A stretch of DNA of 64,000 bases, from assembly GCF_030719215.1 (NCBI RefSeq), contig NZ_CP120983.1:248001-312000 (forward strand), read 5' to 3'. The stretch comes from Streptomyces sp. Alt3. GTDB taxonomy: Bacteria > Actinomycetota > Actinomycetes > Streptomycetales > Streptomycetaceae. This document shows positions 63,826 through 64,000 of this stretch, in pieces (within the stretch, counting starts at the first letter, position 1; every line of letters begins with the position of its first letter). The position numbers and the translations under genes are program-made. The notes beneath the pieces are model-generated. The model made no database searches, was not told where the DNA came from, and saw only the letters and a program-made list of their open reading frames with translations.

Positions 63826-63914
63826 GGCTCGGCATGTCAGGCGATCGGCCCCGGCGCGTGCCGTCCGGGAGGCCCTGCGGGCCGGCGGACCGAGGGCCGT
63901 GGTCCGGTAGGACG

Positions 63915-63933
63915 TAAGGGCAGGCTAACCTAA
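63915..63933 (+). promoter_or_regulatory. Iron box at the right edge
   Basis: TAAGGGCAGGCTAACCTAA matches 16 of 19 consensus positions and overlaps TAACCT (63926-63931), a -10 box seven bases before the ATG of the last gene, so it would block a leaderless promoter. Confidence 0.85.
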
Positions 63934-63938
63934 CGCCT

Positions 63939-64000
63939 ATGAGAGCTGGTGAGAGCACTTCCACGGCTGTGGGCACCCCTGTGTCCGCCGTCGGGCCGCC
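63939..64000 (+). CDS. Iron-regulated gene, first 20 codons only
   Basis: ATG 63939 opens a frame MRAGESTSTAVGTPVSAVGP that runs off the window. The Ser/Thr-rich start gives no family. Its interest is the promoter: a strong iron box over the -10 region with the ATG at the expected transcription start, so a leaderless, iron-repressed mRNA is predicted. Genes in this position in siderophore regions are often permeases, major-facilitator exporters or siderophore-interacting reductases, but nothing here decides that. Confidence 0.55.
   Translation, partial: MRAGESTSTAVGTPVSAVGP

Overview
The window is high-GC actinobacterial chromosome and reads as Streptomyces. The signs are dense coding with third-position GC bias, many GTG starts, several probable leaderless transcripts, Streptomyces-typical families (DUF6221, DUF6381, DUF2087), and an almost complete coelichelin-type siderophore locus. 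I saw no rRNA, tRNA, CRISPR array, transposase, integrase or phage gene.

Left part (1-12.7 kb): the start of a Tat-exported PLC-like phosphodiesterase (cut by the edge); a translationally coupled minus-strand operon of quinone oxidoreductase and two acyl-CoA dehydrogenases; a leaderless XRE-cupin regulator; a PIG-L deacetylase; a rhodanese-DUF2892 protein behind a near-perfect CsoR/CstR-type operator; a proline-iminopeptidase-like hydrolase; an aldo/keto reductase; a DUF2087 protein; a CE7 esterase; and a Gfo/Idh/MocA-PmoA pair behind a LacI-like operator.

Middle part (12.7-33.2 kb): ferredoxin reductase FprA; PadR plus a HAAS-domain membrane protein; a lysine/alanine-rich modular protein; a YrdC-family protein; small DUF proteins; a flavin monooxygenase-like protein; a divergent ArsR sensor and PIB-4 metal ATPase; arcD-arcA without arcB/arcC; a GH114-like lipoprotein; HxlR and an alpha/beta hydrolase; a PfkB kinase with a 13-bp tandem repeat upstream; a secreted alpha-amylase with MalR-like direct repeats; an IclR regulator; and a short cysteine-type leader peptide upstream of a frameshifted secreted beta-propeller protein.

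Accessory stretch (33.3-41.6 kb): cupin, VOC, a TetR divergon with two SnoaL-like proteins, an SDR remnant, a Fes/CchJ-type esterase with its own iron box, tandem DUF6221 genes behind a 25-codon coupled ORF, and an AraC/phytanoyl-CoA dioxygenase divergon.

Siderophore locus (41.6-63.0 kb): exporter half CchI, trimodular NRPS CchH (3638 aa), exporter half CchG, binding protein CchF, ATPase CchE/C-type, permeases CchD and CchC/E-type, ornithine N-monooxygenase CchB (all minus), and divergent formyltransferase CchA (plus). The adenylation codes read from the sequence are DINYWGGIGK, DFWNIGMVHK and DMENLGLINK (final Lys assumed). These match what is known for N5-formyl-N5-hydroxyornithine, threonine and N5-hydroxyornithine, so the product should be coelichelin or a very close relative. 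CchB and CchA make the hydroxamate building blocks, CchH assembles them, CchG/CchI export the product as a heterodimer with one intact ATP site, the esterase at 37.4 kb probably releases or hydrolyses it, and CchF plus the permease/ATPase re-import the ferric complex. Five iron boxes (37322, 57230, 61895, 62000, 63915) tie these genes, and a further gene cut by the right edge, to one DmdR/IdeR-type iron regulon. The MbtH-like partner expected in this cluster is not in the window. A decayed HEAT-repeat gene lies between cchA and the right-edge gene.
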